Below, one piece after another: positions 1 to 10,230 of a DNA stretch of 64,000 bases. The stretch comes from Pectobacterium carotovorum (GTDB taxonomy: Bacteria; Pseudomonadota; Gammaproteobacteria; Enterobacterales; Enterobacteriaceae). Position numbers and translations under genes: made by a program. The stretch's first letter is position 1. Every line of letters starts with the position of its first letter. The notes under the pieces are model-generated. The model saw only the letters and a list, made by a program, of their open reading frames with translations. It did not search any database and was not told the DNA's origin. The stretch is taken from positions 2,604,001 through 2,668,000 of the forward strand of contig CP066552.1 in assembly GCA_016415585.1 (NCBI GenBank), given 5' to 3'.

Positions 1-400
1 ATTTTAGGTAGAAAAACCGATGGTTTTACCCCGTTAATGATAGTGATTATCAACATCAACCTGCTGAATGGTGTCAGCTTAAAGAAAACTCGATATTGAT
101 CACAAAAAAAGCACCCACAAATAGGTATGCTCATCCCATGCCGTCGTTAACACGTAAACTCTCTTAATTTTGACCTATTTTCAAAACAATATTTCAAAAA
201 TTCACGATATAGACGGTTACAATATTTTAAAAAGCAACGATCACGCCACAACGGCGGCTGACAAGCTCTTTGAGTCAATTAACGTGAGATAGACGGGAAA
301 AAATAGCCCGGTGACGGAAACGTACCCCTATCGCTTATCTATACTGTTCTATTCGGCGAACAATTGACTGAAAGAGTTTAACATTTATCAGGAGAGCATT
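1..400. promoter_or_regulatory. Leader and promoter region of adhE
   Basis: This 400-base AT-rich stretch has no convincing gene. It must contain the adhE promoter and leader. A ribosome-binding site (AGGAGAG, about 391-397) sits just before the ATG at 401. In E. coli adhE has a long, structured and heavily regulated leader; a similar arrangement here is inference. I could not place a promoter with confidence. Confidence 0.5.
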
Positions 401-3076
401 ATGGCCGTAACCAACGTTGCTGAACTTAACGCACTGGTCGAAAGAGTGAGAAAGGCGCAGCAGGAATTTGCCACTTACACTCAGGAACAGGTTGACAAGA
501 TCTTCCGCGCTGCCGCACTCGCTGCATCGGATGCCCGTATCCCGCTGGCAAAAATGGCGGTTGCTGAATCAGGTATGGGGATCGTGGAAGACAAAGTCAT
601 CAAAAACCACTTCGCATCTGAATACATTTATAACGCTTATCAGGATGAAAAAACCTGCGGCGTCCTCTCTACTGATGACACTTTTGGTACGATTACCATT
701 GCAGAGCCGATTGGCCTGATTTGCGGTATTGTTCCCACCACCAACCCCACTTCTACCGCGATTTTTAAAGCGTTGATCAGCCTGAAGACCCGTAATGGGA
801 TTATCTTCTCTCCACATCCGCGAGCAAAAAATGCAACGAATAAAGCCGCAGACATTGTTCTGCAAGCGGCCATTGCGGCAGGCGCACCGAAAGATATTAT
901 TGGCTGGATCGATCAACCTTCCGTCGAACTGTCCAACCAACTGATGCACCACCCGGATATCAACCTGATTCTCGCCACTGGCGGCCCAGGCATGGTGAAA
1001 GCGGCATACAGCTCCGGTAAACCGGCGATCGGCGTCGGTGCCGGTAACACGCCTGTTGTCGTTGACGAAACCGCAGATATCAAGCGTGCCGTTGCGTCCA
1101 TTTTGATGTCGAAAACCTTCGATAACGGCGTCATTTGTGCGTCAGAGCAGTCAGTCATCGTGGTAGACAGCATCTATGATGCCGTACGTGAGCGTTTTGC
1201 CACCCACGGCGGTTACATGCTGAAAGGCAAAGAACTGCATGCCGTACAGGGTATTCTGCTGAAAAACGGCTCACTGAATGCCGACATCGTTGGTCAACCT
1301 GCACCGAAGATCGCTGAAATGGCGGGCATCACCGTCCCAGCAAACACTAAAGTGCTGATCGGTGAAGTGACTGCCGTCGACGAATCCGAACCGTTTGCCC
1401 ATGAAAAGCTGTCGCCAACGCTGGCGATGTACCGTGCGAAAGACTTCAACGACGCCGTCATTAAAGCGGAAAAACTGGTCGCAATGGGTGGCATCGGTCA
1501 CACATCCTGCCTGTATACCGATCAAGACAACCAGCCAGAGCGCGTGAATCATTTCGGTAATATGATGAAAACGGCGCGCATCCTGATTAACACCCCGGCT
1601 TCTCAGGGGGGGATCGGCGATCTCTACAACTTCAAACTCGCTCCGTCTCTGACGCTGGGCTGCGGCTCCTGGGGCGGAAACTCCATCTCCGAAAACGTCG
1701 GGCCGAAGCACTTGATCAACAAAAAAACGGTAGCCAAGCGAGCAGAGAATATGTTGTGGCATAAACTTCCTAAATCCATCTATTTCCGTCGTGGTTCACT
1801 ACCTATTGCACTTGAAGAAGTTGCATCTGATGGCGCAAAACGCGCATTTATCGTGACCGACCGCTTCTTGTTCAATAATGGCTATGTCGATCAGGTGACT
1901 TCCGTGCTGAAACAGCACGGGCTGGAAACCGAAGTGTTCTTTGAAGTTGAAGCTGACCCCACGCTGAGCATCGTACGTAAAGGTGCCGAACAAATGCACT
2001 CCTTCAAACCGGATGTGATTATTGCGCTGGGTGGCGGTTCACCAATGGATGCGGCGAAAATTATGTGGGTGATGTATGAACACCCTACGACGCACTTCGA
2101 AGAGCTGGCGCTGCGTTTCATGGATATCCGTAAGCGTATCTACAAGTTCCCGAAAATGGGCGTTAAAGCCAAAATGGTGGCGATTACCACCACATCCGGT
2201 ACCGGTTCCGAAGTCACGCCGTTTGCCGTAGTGACCGACGATGCAACTGGACAGAAATATCCGTTGGCAGATTATGCGTTGACGCCAGATATGGCGATTG
2301 TTGATGCCAACCTGGTGATGAATATGCCGAAATCATTGTGTGCGTTTGGCGGGCTTGATGCGGTAACACACTCGTTGGAAGCCTATGTTTCCGTGCTGGC
2401 AAACGAATACTCAGACGGACAGGCGTTACAAGCGCTGAAACTGCTGAAGGAAAATCTGCCAGACAGCTACCGTGACGGTGCGAAAAATCCGGTGGCCCGT
2501 GAACGCGTGCATAACGCCGCAACAATCGCAGGTATCGCGTTTGCCAACGCCTTCCTCGGCGTATGTCACTCAATGGCGCATAAACTGGGCTCGGAGTTCC
2601 ATATTCCGCACGGCCTGGCTAATGCCCTGCTGATCTCAAACGTGATTCGCTATAACGCAAACGACAACCCAACCAAGCAGACGACATTCAGCCAGTATGA
2701 CCGTCCTCAAGCACGCCGCCGTTACGCTGAAATAGCCGATCATCTGCGCCTGACCGCACCTAGCGATCGTACCGCGCAGAAAATCGAGAAATTGCTGAAT
2801 TGGTTGGAAGAAATGAAGACCGAGTTGGGGATCCCAACGTCCATTCGCGAAGCTGGCGTACAGGAGGCCGATTTCCTGGCTAAGGTCGATAAACTGTCAG
2901 AAGATGCGTTCGACGACCAGTGTACTGGCGCTAACCCACGCTATCCGCTGATTTCCGAATTGAAACAAATTCTGCTGGATACTTACTATGGCCGTAAGTT
3001 CTCTGAAGAAGTAAAAACAGAAGCCGTTGAACCTGTAGCAAAAGCCACCAAAACTGGCAAAAAAGCGGCACATTAG
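401..3076 (+). CDS. adhE: Bifunctional acetaldehyde-CoA/alcohol dehydrogenase AdhE
   Basis: At 891 residues this is the normal length for AdhE. It converts acetyl-CoA through acetaldehyde to ethanol with two NADH, the main route for NADH reoxidation in mixed-acid fermentation. The N-terminal half (about 1-440) is a CoA-acylating aldehyde dehydrogenase; the catalytic Cys lies in GVICASEQ near residue 246. The C-terminal half (about 450-870) is an iron-dependent alcohol dehydrogenase with GGGSPMD for cofactor binding and histidine-rich iron-ligand segments. The protein forms cytosolic filaments (spirosomes) in E. coli. It is a single-gene unit with its own terminator. The Ala/Lys-rich tail after about residue 870 is variable in the family. 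Confidence 0.98.
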   Translation: MAVTNVAELNALVERVRKAQQEFATYTQEQVDKIFRAAALAASDARIPLAKMAVAESGMGIVEDKVIKNHFASEYIYNAYQDEKTCGVLSTDDTFGTITIAEPIGLICGIVPTTNPTSTAIFKALISLKTRNGIIFSPHPRAKNATNKAADIVLQAAIAAGAPKDIIGWIDQPSVELSNQLMHHPDINLILATGGPGMVKAAYSSGKPAIGVGAGNTPVVVDETADIKRAVASILMSKTFDNGVICASEQSVIVVDSIYDAVRERFATHGGYMLKGKELHAVQGILLKNGSLNADIVGQPAPKIAEMAGITVPANTKVLIGEVTAVDESEPFAHEKLSPTLAMYRAKDFNDAVIKAEKLVAMGGIGHTSCLYTDQDNQPERVNHFGNMMKTARILINTPASQGGIGDLYNFKLAPSLTLGCGSWGGNSISENVGPKHLINKKTVAKRAENMLWHKLPKSIYFRRGSLPIALEEVASDGAKRAFIVTDRFLFNNGYVDQVTSVLKQHGLETEVFFEVEADPTLSIVRKGAEQMHSFKPDVIIALGGGSPMDAAKIMWVMYEHPTTHFEELALRFMDIRKRIYKFPKMGVKAKMVAITTTSGTGSEVTPFAVVTDDATGQKYPLADYALTPDMAIVDANLVMNMPKSLCAFGGLDAVTHSLEAYVSVLANEYSDGQALQALKLLKENLPDSYRDGAKNPVARERVHNAATIAGIAFANAFLGVCHSMAHKLGSEFHIPHGLANALLISNVIRYNANDNPTKQTTFSQYDRPQARRRYAEIADHLRLTAPSDRTAQKIEKLLNWLEEMKTELGIPTSIREAGVQEADFLAKVDKLSEDAFDDQCTGANPRYPLISELKQILLDTYYGRKFSEEVKTEAVEPVAKATKTGKKAAH

Positions 3077-3116
3077 CACGTCAGCCGTTATCACTTTATA
3101 GGCTCGCTTACTACAA

Positions 3117-3147
3117 TGCCCAACCCTTTTAAGGTTGGGCATTTTTA
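3117..3147 (+). terminator. Rho-independent terminator of adhE
   Basis: A perfect stem, TGCCCAACC paired with GGTTGGGCA around a short T/A-rich loop, is followed by TTTTTA. It lies about 40 bases after the adhE stop. Confidence 0.85.
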
Positions 3148-3210
3148 CTACTCGCGCTCACATCAATACGCCGTTTATTAGTCACCCCGACAGCCGGATA
3201 TTTAACCGAC

Positions 3211-3807
3211 TTACACGCTTTCTTTACGGGTTAATCCCAGCGCAATTTTATAATGCTTACGACACACGGAAACATAACTCTCATTGCCACCAATAACGAC
3301 CTGTTCCCCTTCGTGGACGGCATTACCCTGCGCATCTAACCGCAACACGCAGTTGGCTTTACGGCCGCAGTGGCAGACCGTTTTTAACTCAATCAGCTTA
3401 TCTGCCCACGCTAATAAGTAGTGACTCCCGGAAAACAAATCACCGCGAAAATCAGTACGCAGCCCATAACACAATACCGGGATATCTAATTGGTCCACGA
3501 CATCGGAAAGCTCGTTCACCTGCTCGCGGGTTAAAAATTGACATTCGTCAATTAATACACAATCTACGGGCTGAGTGCGGTGCTCTTTCTCCAGCAGTTC
3601 AAATAAGGATGTCTGCGGATTAAACAATAATGCCGGAGAAGAAAGGCCGATCCGCGAACTGACTATCCCCACACCATGCCGATTATCTATTTCTGCAGTG
3701 AACACCAGCGTGCGCATACCGCGTTCCTGATAGTTATATGACGACTGCAAGAGCGCCGTCGATTTCCCTGCATTCATTGCAGAGTAATAAAAATAAAGTT
3801 GGGCCAC
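3211..3807 (-). CDS. tdk: Thymidine kinase
   Basis: This enzyme phosphorylates thymidine with ATP in the pyrimidine salvage pathway. The 198 residues match type II (tetrameric) thymidine kinases. The P-loop MNAGKST lies near residues 12-18 and the lasso/DE motif IDECQFL near 86-92. A zinc-binding set of cysteines is visible in CHCGRKANC and the later VCRKH. The gene is transcribed towards the adhE terminator. As in E. coli, tdk lies next to hns and is divergent from it. An ERIC repeat sits in the spacer. Confidence 0.97.
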   Translation of the reverse strand: MAQLYFYYSAMNAGKSTALLQSSYNYQERGMRTLVFTAEIDNRHGVGIVSSRIGLSSPALLFNPQTSLFELLEKEHRTQPVDCVLIDECQFLTREQVNELSDVVDQLDIPVLCYGLRTDFRGDLFSGSHYLLAWADKLIELKTVCHCGRKANCVLRLDAQGNAVHEGEQVVIGGNESYVSVCRKHYKIALGLTRKESV

Positions 3808-3831
3808 TCAGCTACTCCAAAAGTCAGGCTA

Positions 3832-4021
3832 TATACTCGTCATACTTCAAGTTGCGTGTACGTTAGCTGCGTTCACTCACCCGAATCACTTACTTAAGTA
3901 ATCTCATCGGGATTTCCTCTCTCGTTACAAAGCTTATAAATAAGCCTTGCCCTAGCAGACCAACGCTTTGCGTTGTTCAAACGTTAACGTCTACTCTGAT
4001 ACTTGAATTATTTAGTGTATA
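3832..4021 (-). repeat. ERIC element with internal insertion (190 bp)
   Basis: The ends are TATACTCGTCATACTTCAAG and ACTTGAATTATTTAGTGTATA, the inverted termini of the ERIC/IRU family. The conserved hairpin core is present at about 3870-3930 in reverse orientation. About 65 extra bases, containing AACGCTTTGCGTTGTTC, lie between core and right end. Parts of this insert resemble the ones in the copies at 40984 and 61638. Confidence 0.85.
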
Positions 4022-4388
4022 TGATCTTCATGTCGTAAAAACTTATTGTAACAACTCGTCTTCACGCTGCGCAATGGTCTATTTCTCGTCCACATTTTGT
4101 CCATACGCCCGCCTGCGATGATCTGTTATGATAAAAGATATAAATGTTCCTTATAACAAAGACGTGGCATCAATAAGCCATTTACTGTCGTTTGATGTAG
4201 AAAAACGGCATGGCAAATGTATTTTTCGATAACAGGAAAGTATTTATATTTATGTAGCATACGATGTGAGTTCTGTTTTAAAAATGATATTTTTTAACAA
4301 ACTTACAAATTTGACTATTGCAGAAAGGAAAATAGCACTCTATTATCACACTACGTATCACCAATAATATTAATTTGAGATTATCACA
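4022..4388 (+). promoter_or_regulatory. AT-rich upstream region of hns
   Basis: There is no gene here. The stretch is strongly AT-rich with runs of A and T, as expected for the autorepressed hns promoter, where H-NS binds curved AT-rich DNA. I could not fix -10 and -35 boxes unambiguously. The region directly before the ATG (TTTGAGATTATCACA) gives only a weak ribosome-binding match. Confidence 0.45.
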
Positions 4389-4796
4389 ATGAGCGAAGCG
4401 CTAAAGATTCTTAATAACATCCGTACTCTGCGTGCCCAGGCAAGAGAATGTACCCTGGATACTTTGGAAGAAATGCTGGAAAAACTGGAAGTCGTGGTTA
4501 ATGAACGCCGCGAAGAAGATAGCCAGGTTCAGGCTGAAGTTGAAGAACGTGCGCGTAAATTGCAACAATATCGCGATATGTTGATTGCCGATGGCATTGA
4601 CCCTAACGAATTATTGCAATCTTTAGGTTCAGTGAAAGTTGCAGGTAAAAACAAACGCGCCGCCCGCCCGGCAAAATATCAATACACTGACGAAAACGGC
4701 GAACTTAAAACCTGGACTGGCCAGGGTCGTACTCCGGCAGTAATCAAGAAAGCAATCGAAGAGCAAGGTAAATCTTTAGATGATTTCCTGCTGTAA
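4389..4796 (+). CDS. hns: Nucleoid protein and global silencer H-NS
   Basis: H-NS coats AT-rich, often horizontally acquired DNA and silences it. The 135 residues match the family. The N-terminal oligomerisation domain (1-65) is predicted coiled coil. A linker near 80-92 is rich in Lys/Arg/Ala. The C-terminal DNA-binding domain contains the AT-hook-like motif QGRTPAV near residue 111, followed by the usual [15 protein letters not shown] end. It is monocistronic, with a strong terminator 25 bases after the stop. Confidence 0.98.
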   Translation: MSEALKILNNIRTLRAQARECTLDTLEEMLEKLEVVVNERREEDSQVQAEVEERARKLQQYRDMLIADGIDPNELLQSLGSVKVAGKNKRAARPAKYQYTDENGELKTWTGQGRTPAVIKKAIEEQGKSLDDFLL

Positions 4797-4822
4797 TTGT
4801 TTATAAGTACTGAATACTAAAA

Positions 4823-4851
4823 AACCCCCGATAACTGTCGGGGGTTTTTCT
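4823..4851. terminator. Terminator after hns
   Basis: AAACCCCCGA and TCGGGGGTTT form a GC-rich stem. It has A's on one side and T's on the other, so it could act in both directions between convergent hns and galU. Confidence 0.85.
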
Positions 4852-4898
4852 TTGGTAACGCATATTGCAAAGAAAAACAGATATGCCGCCATTTTTGG

Positions 4899-4928
4899 CT
4901 GCTCTCTGTTTTTTGTAAACAGAGAGCG
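4899..4928 (-). terminator. Stem-loop after galU
   Basis: GCTCTCTGTTT and AAACAGAGAGC form an 11-bp stem 15 bases beyond the galU stop. There is no clear U-run on the galU strand, so it may be an mRNA 3' stabiliser or processed end and not a classic terminator. Confidence 0.5.
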
Positions 4929-4942
4929 ATCATTACACTCTG

Positions 4943-5854
4943 TTATTTTTCTTCTGCTTCAATCGTTTCTTGCAACCATTGTGCAAATTCTTGTCCTAAT
5001 CCGTCATGGCGCAAACCATATTCCACGAATGCCTGCATATAGCCTAATTTATTACCGCAGTCGTGGCTCACACCTTTCAGGTGATATGCTTCTACCGTTT
5101 CTTTTTCCATCAACATAGCGATGGCATCGGTTAACTGAATTTCATTACCTGCACCTGGCGTTGTTTTCTCCAGCAGAGCCCAAATATCAGCAGAGAGAAT
5201 ATAGCGGCCAACGACAGCTAAATTAGACGGTGCTTCGGAGGCCTTAGGTTTTTCAACCACACCCACCATCGGGGCACTATCTCCTGCTTTTAATTCTACG
5301 CCTTTGCAATCAACCACACCGTAGCTACTTACATTTTCAACCGGTTCAACCATAATCTGGCTGTGGCCTGTCGTAGAAAAGCGCTGTAGCATTTCACTCA
5401 GGTTATCTTTCTTCAGATCGGATTCATATTCATCAATAATCACATCTGGCAGAATAACTGCGACAGGTTCATCCCCCACTAACGGGTGCGCGCACAATAC
5501 TGCGTGGCCCAACCCTTTCGCTAATCCCTGACGCACTTGCATAATGGTAACGTGCTTAGGACAGATAGATTGAATCTCTTCCAACAGCTGACGTTTAACG
5601 CGTTTTTCCAGTATGGCTTCCAGTTCAAAACTGGTATCGAAATGGTTTTCGATAGAATTTTTAGAAGAGTGTGTAACGAGAATAATTTCATTAATCCCTG
5701 CGGCGATACACTCATTAACAACATATTGGATCAGCGGTTTATCTACCAACGGCAGCATTTCTTTGGGAATGGCTTTGGTGGCAGGCAGCATACGCGTCCC
5801 TAGTCCAGCAACCGGTATGACCGCTTTTTTTACTTTTTTATTCACAATAGACAT
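4943..5854 (-). CDS. galU: UTP-glucose-1-phosphate uridylyltransferase
   Basis: GalU makes UDP-glucose from UTP and glucose-1-phosphate. This precursor feeds LPS core, galactose metabolism, trehalose and periplasmic glucans. At 303 residues it has the length of E. coli GalU. The nucleotidyltransferase signature is at the N-terminus: [20 protein letters not shown] near residues 14-33. The uridine-binding VEKP motif lies near 200. It is convergent with hns, as in E. coli, and upstream of it lies rssB on the same strand, about 200 bases away. Confidence 0.98.
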   Translation of the reverse strand: MSIVNKKVKKAVIPVAGLGTRMLPATKAIPKEMLPLVDKPLIQYVVNECIAAGINEIILVTHSSKNSIENHFDTSFELEAILEKRVKRQLLEEIQSICPKHVTIMQVRQGLAKGLGHAVLCAHPLVGDEPVAVILPDVIIDEYESDLKKDNLSEMLQRFSTTGHSQIMVEPVENVSSYGVVDCKGVELKAGDSAPMVGVVEKPKASEAPSNLAVVGRYILSADIWALLEKTTPGAGNEIQLTDAIAMLMEKETVEAYHLKGVSHDCGNKLGYMQAFVEYGLRHDGLGQEFAQWLQETIEAEEK

Positions 5855-6059
5855 AAACAGCCTCTTATATACCGTTCAAATAATGAACTTTATTTATCTA
5901 ATCAGGATAACCGCAAGAGTATAACGACTTTAACAAGAGCACGCTTGTCCCAACGTTATCGTTCAATAAAAATAAGATAACTCCCTACATAGTAGGAAAT
6001 AAAAAATAATACCAAAAGATGAGTATTACCTGAAACCAGCTTCATCTCGCGCTATCAGA

Positions 6060-7076
6060 CTATTCTGTCGTCAACATCAGTCGTAAACGGCCACCACCGC
6101 CCCATATCTGGCATTGCCATGCTTCACACTGGTAATGCAGTTGGTTGAGATAAGCGCCTTCAAGCGTCCCTAAAGGGACGCCGCTATTCAACGCTATCTG
6201 CTGTTCGTTAACATTCAGCGTCGCATTTAGCCCGGCGGAAATCAGTATCAGCTGTTTTAACCGTTGATGGTAATACCCTACGAGTAAAGGGAAACGACCG
6301 TTCAGACTCGCTTGACGCAGCAACTGGTTTACCTGCCTTAATAACGTAGGCAGATACGGTAAGCGGTGTTGCTGATCGGCCAAATGCTCCTGAAGCACTC
6401 CATTGAACAAGGTTCGAAGCAGCAACGCTGCCAACGTCCCACTATTATTGACGCCCTGAGTAACATCAAGGCAATAAAACGCTAACTCAGTCTCTGAAAG
6501 CGCGGCAATATCCAACACCAGCCCCGGTTGCTCCGCTGCCGTCAACTGACGATAGTTAACACGGCAACGAGCAAGTGTTTGCTGAACAGGCGGCTGTAGC
6601 TGAGCAAGTAGTTTGGTGATGGCTTCAGGAGATTGATTAAGAGAGTCCATGTCCTGCATGAGTTGCTCCAGCTCATTCAGCTGTGAAGTGAACATATCAG
6701 GATACAGGCAGGACATCACAGCTTCACGCAAACGTGCATAGTCACGAATCGGCTTCAGCAACACATCCTGAACACCAAGCCGCAAGACTTTGGCGATGTC
6801 CGCCATCTGGCTGGTTGCAGAAATGATCAGTATTGGCGTGTCGTTGTCTTTCAGGCGCAGACGTTCAAGGAACTCGATTCCTCCCATCGTCGGCATATTC
6901 AGATCGCAAATCATTAAATCGGGTTGGTAATGTTCAAGAGTACTTAGCGCATCTAATCCATTAACTGCTTCCTGAACTGACGCCCCAAGAGAAGTCAGAT
7001 AACCAGCGAGCACAGATCGAAAAACGGCCTCGTCATCAATGACTAAAATATGCTTACCCGCTAGTGGTTGTTCCAT
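6060..7076 (-). CDS. rssB: Response regulator and RpoS adaptor RssB
   Basis: RssB delivers the stationary-phase sigma factor RpoS to ClpXP for degradation. The receiver domain (about 8-125) carries the phosphorylation site Asp58 in MICDLNMP. The acidic pair IDDE is near 13-16 and the conserved Lys in LLKPI near 108. The C-terminal half is a degenerate PP2C-type phosphatase domain lacking an obvious metal-binding set. The 338 residues compare with 337 in E. coli. It lies directly downstream of rssA on the same strand, about 120 bases apart. Confidence 0.97.
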   Translation of the reverse strand: MEQPLAGKHILVIDDEAVFRSVLAGYLTSLGASVQEAVNGLDALSTLEHYQPDLMICDLNMPTMGGIEFLERLRLKDNDTPILIISATSQMADIAKVLRLGVQDVLLKPIRDYARLREAVMSCLYPDMFTSQLNELEQLMQDMDSLNQSPEAITKLLAQLQPPVQQTLARCRVNYRQLTAAEQPGLVLDIAALSETELAFYCLDVTQGVNNSGTLAALLLRTLFNGVLQEHLADQQHRLPYLPTLLRQVNQLLRQASLNGRFPLLVGYYHQRLKQLILISAGLNATLNVNEQQIALNSGVPLGTLEGAYLNQLHYQCEAWQCQIWGGGGRLRLMLTTE

Positions 7077-7194
7077 CAGTACCCCTTACTTCAAACACCG
7101 AATAATCACACCTGCTTTAGCGCCAGTGTGCCGAATAGACGGCACACCCTGTCTTCTTCACTGCGTGTGCTTTAACTCCATGCAGCGCGTTTCA

Positions 7195-8100
7195 CTATGC
7201 CTTTTTCGCTAGCGGCAACAATTCATCACGCATCTTTTCCACCGCTTTATAACCCGCCTCAATCGCCTCCTGCGCCCGATAAAAATCTAAGGTAGCAATC
7301 TGGGGGCAATGTGGTTGCAGCAGCACATCAGGCGGATCGCCAGCCATCCGCGTCATCTTCAACCGATTTTCAAGAATTTGGATCGACGTACTCATTATCT
7401 CCATCGCCGTTGGCGAACTTTCCGCTTGCTGACGGCGGCCCCGCAGTAAGCGTTCCCGAATTTTGCTACGCCAATCTTGCGGAACATTCTCCACATCAAT
7501 GTCTGACACCGTCGGTTTGATCGACAGCAAATCCTGATGATTAAGGCTAGCGTCGTGCTGGAGATCAACTGCGATCACGATATCGGCTCCCATTGCCCGC
7601 GCCAGAGAAACGGGAACAGGGTTAACCACCGCGCCATCCACCAGCCAGTAATCGTTAAATCGAACGGGGGATAGCAGGCCGGGCATACTGCAAGACGCCC
7701 GCATAGCCTGATGCAAGTCGCCTTCCGTCAGCCAGAGTTCACGCCCTGTACTGAGGTTGGTCGTTACTACGCCATATTTAATAGCACAGTCTTCAATCTG
7801 TGTTGTATGTAACAAATGCTTCACACTATTAAAAACACGATCGCCACGCAACAAACTGCCACGCTGCCAAGAGAGATCCATCAGCCTAATCACGTCCCAG
7901 TAGCCAAACGCCCTCACCCAGCGATCCACTGAGGAGAGATTGTTTGTGGCATACGCCGCACCAACCAGCGCGCCGATAGAACAACCAGCCACAACATCAA
8001 CCTCTACCCCCATTTCTGTTAACGCATTAAATACACCAATATGCGCCCATCCTTTCGCTGCCCCAGATCCCAAGGCTATTCCAATTTTTTTTCGCTGCAT
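7195..8100 (-). CDS. rssA: Patatin-like phospholipase family protein RssA
   Basis: This is a member of the bacterial patatin family, serine acyl-hydrolases with a Ser-Asp dyad. The oxyanion-hole motif GSGAAKGWAHIG lies near residues 9-20. The nucleophile motif GCSIG is near 42-46 and the catalytic Asp is in the DGA motif near 160. The physiological substrate is unknown. I chose the ATG at 8100, giving the 301 residues typical of RssA; an in-frame ATG at 8133 would add 11 residues not usual in the family. It is probably co-transcribed with rssB. Confidence 0.95.
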   Translation of the reverse strand: MQRKKIGIALGSGAAKGWAHIGVFNALTEMGVEVDVVAGCSIGALVGAAYATNNLSSVDRWVRAFGYWDVIRLMDLSWQRGSLLRGDRVFNSVKHLLHTTQIEDCAIKYGVVTTNLSTGRELWLTEGDLHQAMRASCSMPGLLSPVRFNDYWLVDGAVVNPVPVSLARAMGADIVIAVDLQHDASLNHQDLLSIKPTVSDIDVENVPQDWRSKIRERLLRGRRQQAESSPTAMEIMSTSIQILENRLKMTRMAGDPPDVLLQPHCPQIATLDFYRAQEAIEAGYKAVEKMRDELLPLAKKA

Positions 8101-8232
8101 GATCGATCCACCTGCCTTCATTTTAGCGCACATTGCTACACGTAGAGTTTCTTAGGTAACATATCGGCATCCTGCATAGTGATCTGTTTATTATCTATCA
8201 GTTTTTATCTTAAATTTTCTTCAGGAGACGTC

Positions 8233-8700
8233 GTGTCAGAATCTTGCCCCTGTTGCAGTGGATTGCAGTATAACGCATGCTGTCAACCCTACCTCACGCA
8301 TGCCGCAACAGCGGCTGAGCCAGCCATCTTAATGCGATCGCGCTATACCGCCTATGTCAAACACGATGTCGATTACCTTATCGCCACCTGGCATCCCGAT
8401 CTTCAGCCCGAGAAATGGCGCGAATCCCTCGCGGAAAGCTGCCAGAATTCACAGTGGCTCGGCCTTACTATACTGGCAACGTCTCCTGGAAAAACGCCCG
8501 ATGAGGGCTATGTGGAATTCACCGCACGTTATCTATCTGAAAGCGACAACCAGCGAACAGAAGTGATGCGAGAGCGCTCACGCTTCCTTCGCCAGCAGGA
8601 TCGCTGGTACTATATAGACGGCGTTCATTTGCAGACAGGCAGAAATGAACCTTGCCCGTGTGGTTCCGGCAAAAAATACAAAAAGTGTTGCGGACAATAG
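8233..8700 (+). CDS. ychJ: YchJ family protein with SEC-C zinc motifs
   Basis: A 155-residue protein of unknown function. Cys-rich SEC-C type motifs sit at both ends: [13 protein letters not shown] near residue 5 and [13 protein letters not shown] at the C-terminus. Each probably binds zinc and resembles the C-terminal motif of SecA. An NTF2-like middle domain (about 30-120) is usual in the family. The start is taken as GTG at 8233. An AGGAG box lies 5 bases upstream, and longer in-frame starts would precede the conserved first motif. It is divergent from rssA and followed by purU, the same order as in E. coli. Confidence 0.93.
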   Translation: MSESCPCCSGLQYNACCQPYLTHAATAAEPAILMRSRYTAYVKHDVDYLIATWHPDLQPEKWRESLAESCQNSQWLGLTILATSPGKTPDEGYVEFTARYLSESDNQRTEVMRERSRFLRQQDRWYYIDGVHLQTGRNEPCPCGSGKKYKKCCGQ

Positions 8701-8783
8701 AACACAGGCAGTCGCCCACGCGGCCTTATTGCTGCGTTACCATAAGATCGTTATTTTAGTTTTTGGACAGGATCCACACGCTC

Positions 8784-9632
8784 ATGCAATCCCAAAATAT
8801 ACAAAGAAAAGTATTACGAACCATTTGCCCCGACGCAAAAGGGCTCATCGCGAAAATTACGAATATTTGTTATAAGCACGAACTGAACATCGTGCAAAAC
8901 AATGAGTTTGTCGATCATCGCACTGGCCGCTTTTTCATGCGGACCGAGTTGGAAGGGATTTTCAACGACACCACGCTGTTAGCCGATCTGGATAGCGCGC
9001 TTCCCGAAGGATCTTCTCGCGAATTAACCGCAGCTGGCCGTCGTCGCATCGTCGTTCTGGTGACGAAAGAGGCCCACTGTTTGGGCGATCTGTTGATGAA
9101 AAGCGCCTACGGTGGTTTGGATGTCGAAATCTCTGCCGTCATCGGCAACCACGATACCTTGCAGACGCTGGTTGAGCGGTTTGATATTCCTTTCCATCTG
9201 GTCAGCCATGAAGGACTGACTCGCGAAGAGCACGATCAAAAAATGATCGCGCAGATCGACCAATACAAACCCGATTACGTCGTGCTGGCGAAATATATGC
9301 GAGTGCTGACACCGGCCTTTGTTCAGCACTACCCGAATCAGGTGATCAACATTCACCATTCGTTCTTACCCGCCTTTATCGGTGCTCGCCCGTACCATCA
9401 GGCTTACGAGCGCGGTGTAAAAATCATTGGCGCGACGGCACACTACGTCAACGATAATCTGGATGAAGGTCCGATCATCATGCAGGACGTTATTCATGTC
9501 GACCATACTTATTCGGGCGACGACATGATGCGTGCAGGCCGTGACGTTGAGAAAAATGTCCTGAGTCGTGCGCTGTACCGCGTGCTGGGACAGCGTGTTT
9601 TTGTCTACGGTAACCGCACCATTATTCTGTAA
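8784..9632 (+). CDS. purU: Formyltetrahydrofolate deformylase
   Basis: PurU hydrolyses 10-formyl-THF to THF plus formate. It balances one-carbon pools and supplies formate to PurT in purine synthesis. An N-terminal ACT domain (about 8-85) starts at QRKVLRTICPDAKGL. The formyltransferase domain (about 88-282) carries the catalytic Asn-His pair in INIHHSFLPAF and the later Asp in NDNLDEGPI. The ATG at 8784 gives 282 residues, matching the family; an upstream TTG at 8763 is less likely. Confidence 0.97.
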   Translation: MQSQNIQRKVLRTICPDAKGLIAKITNICYKHELNIVQNNEFVDHRTGRFFMRTELEGIFNDTTLLADLDSALPEGSSRELTAAGRRRIVVLVTKEAHCLGDLLMKSAYGGLDVEISAVIGNHDTLQTLVERFDIPFHLVSHEGLTREEHDQKMIAQIDQYKPDYVVLAKYMRVLTPAFVQHYPNQVINIHHSFLPAFIGARPYHQAYERGVKIIGATAHYVNDNLDEGPIIMQDVIHVDHTYSGDDMMRAGRDVEKNVLSRALYRVLGQRVFVYGNRTIIL

Positions 9633-9717
9633 TTGGTTGATCGGCTATCTTTTTGTATAAGGATGCGCCGAACGGAATAAAAAAACGGCAACCGCATTTA
9701 TTTTTGATATATCCCGC

Positions 9718-9752
9718 TTTACAGGGGCGCGTCATTTGATATGATGCGCCCC
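9718..9752 (+). promoter_or_regulatory. tRNA-Tyr promoter with stringent discriminator
   Basis: The -35 box TTTACA (9718-9723), a 16-base spacer and the -10 box TATGAT (9740-9745) are followed by the GC-rich discriminator GCGCCCC. This is nearly identical to the classic E. coli tyrT promoter, where the GC-rich discriminator confers ppGpp-dependent stringent control. Confidence 0.9.
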
Positions 9753-9786
9753 GCTTGAAGCGAAAGCATCTTGCAGCAAGGCCAGT

Positions 9787-9853
<67 letters not shown>

Positions 9854-9871
<18 letters not shown>

Positions 9872-10186
9872 TTTCAAAGCAACACTTCTGAATTAAATCC
9901 CAACGACAAAGTATCAGATTCCCATTAGGGGAAGGTGAGAACCTTCGACCAAGGTTCGACAAAACCGGCACGGTTTTGAGCAACGCGCCGCGTTGACCCG
10001 CAGGGCGAGGAGCGAAGCGACGAGTTATCCTTCCCCCACCACCATTTCAAAGTAACACTTCTGAATTAAATCCCAACGACAAAGTATCAGATTCCCATTA
10101 GGGGAAGGTGAGAACCTTCGACCAAGGTTCGACAAAACCGGCACGGTTTTGAGCAACGCGTAGTGTTATTTCCCCACCACCATTCG
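9854..10186 (+). repeat. rtT-like tandem repeats after tRNA-Tyr
   Basis: The last 18 bases of the tRNA, up to the CCA end, recur at 10027 and, degraded, at 10168. Unit 1 (9854-10026) is 173 bases. Unit 2 (10027-10164) is the same sequence with only a few substitutions but lacks about 35 bases near its end, spacing the units 173 and 138 bases apart. E. coli tyrT is followed by comparable repeats that regenerate the tRNA 3' end (the rtT region, source of a small RNA). The match in layout is clear; function here is inferred. Confidence 0.85.
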
Positions 10187-10230
10187 CACCAATAATCAGC
10201 GCAATAGTATGGAATGGGGAAAAGATAGCC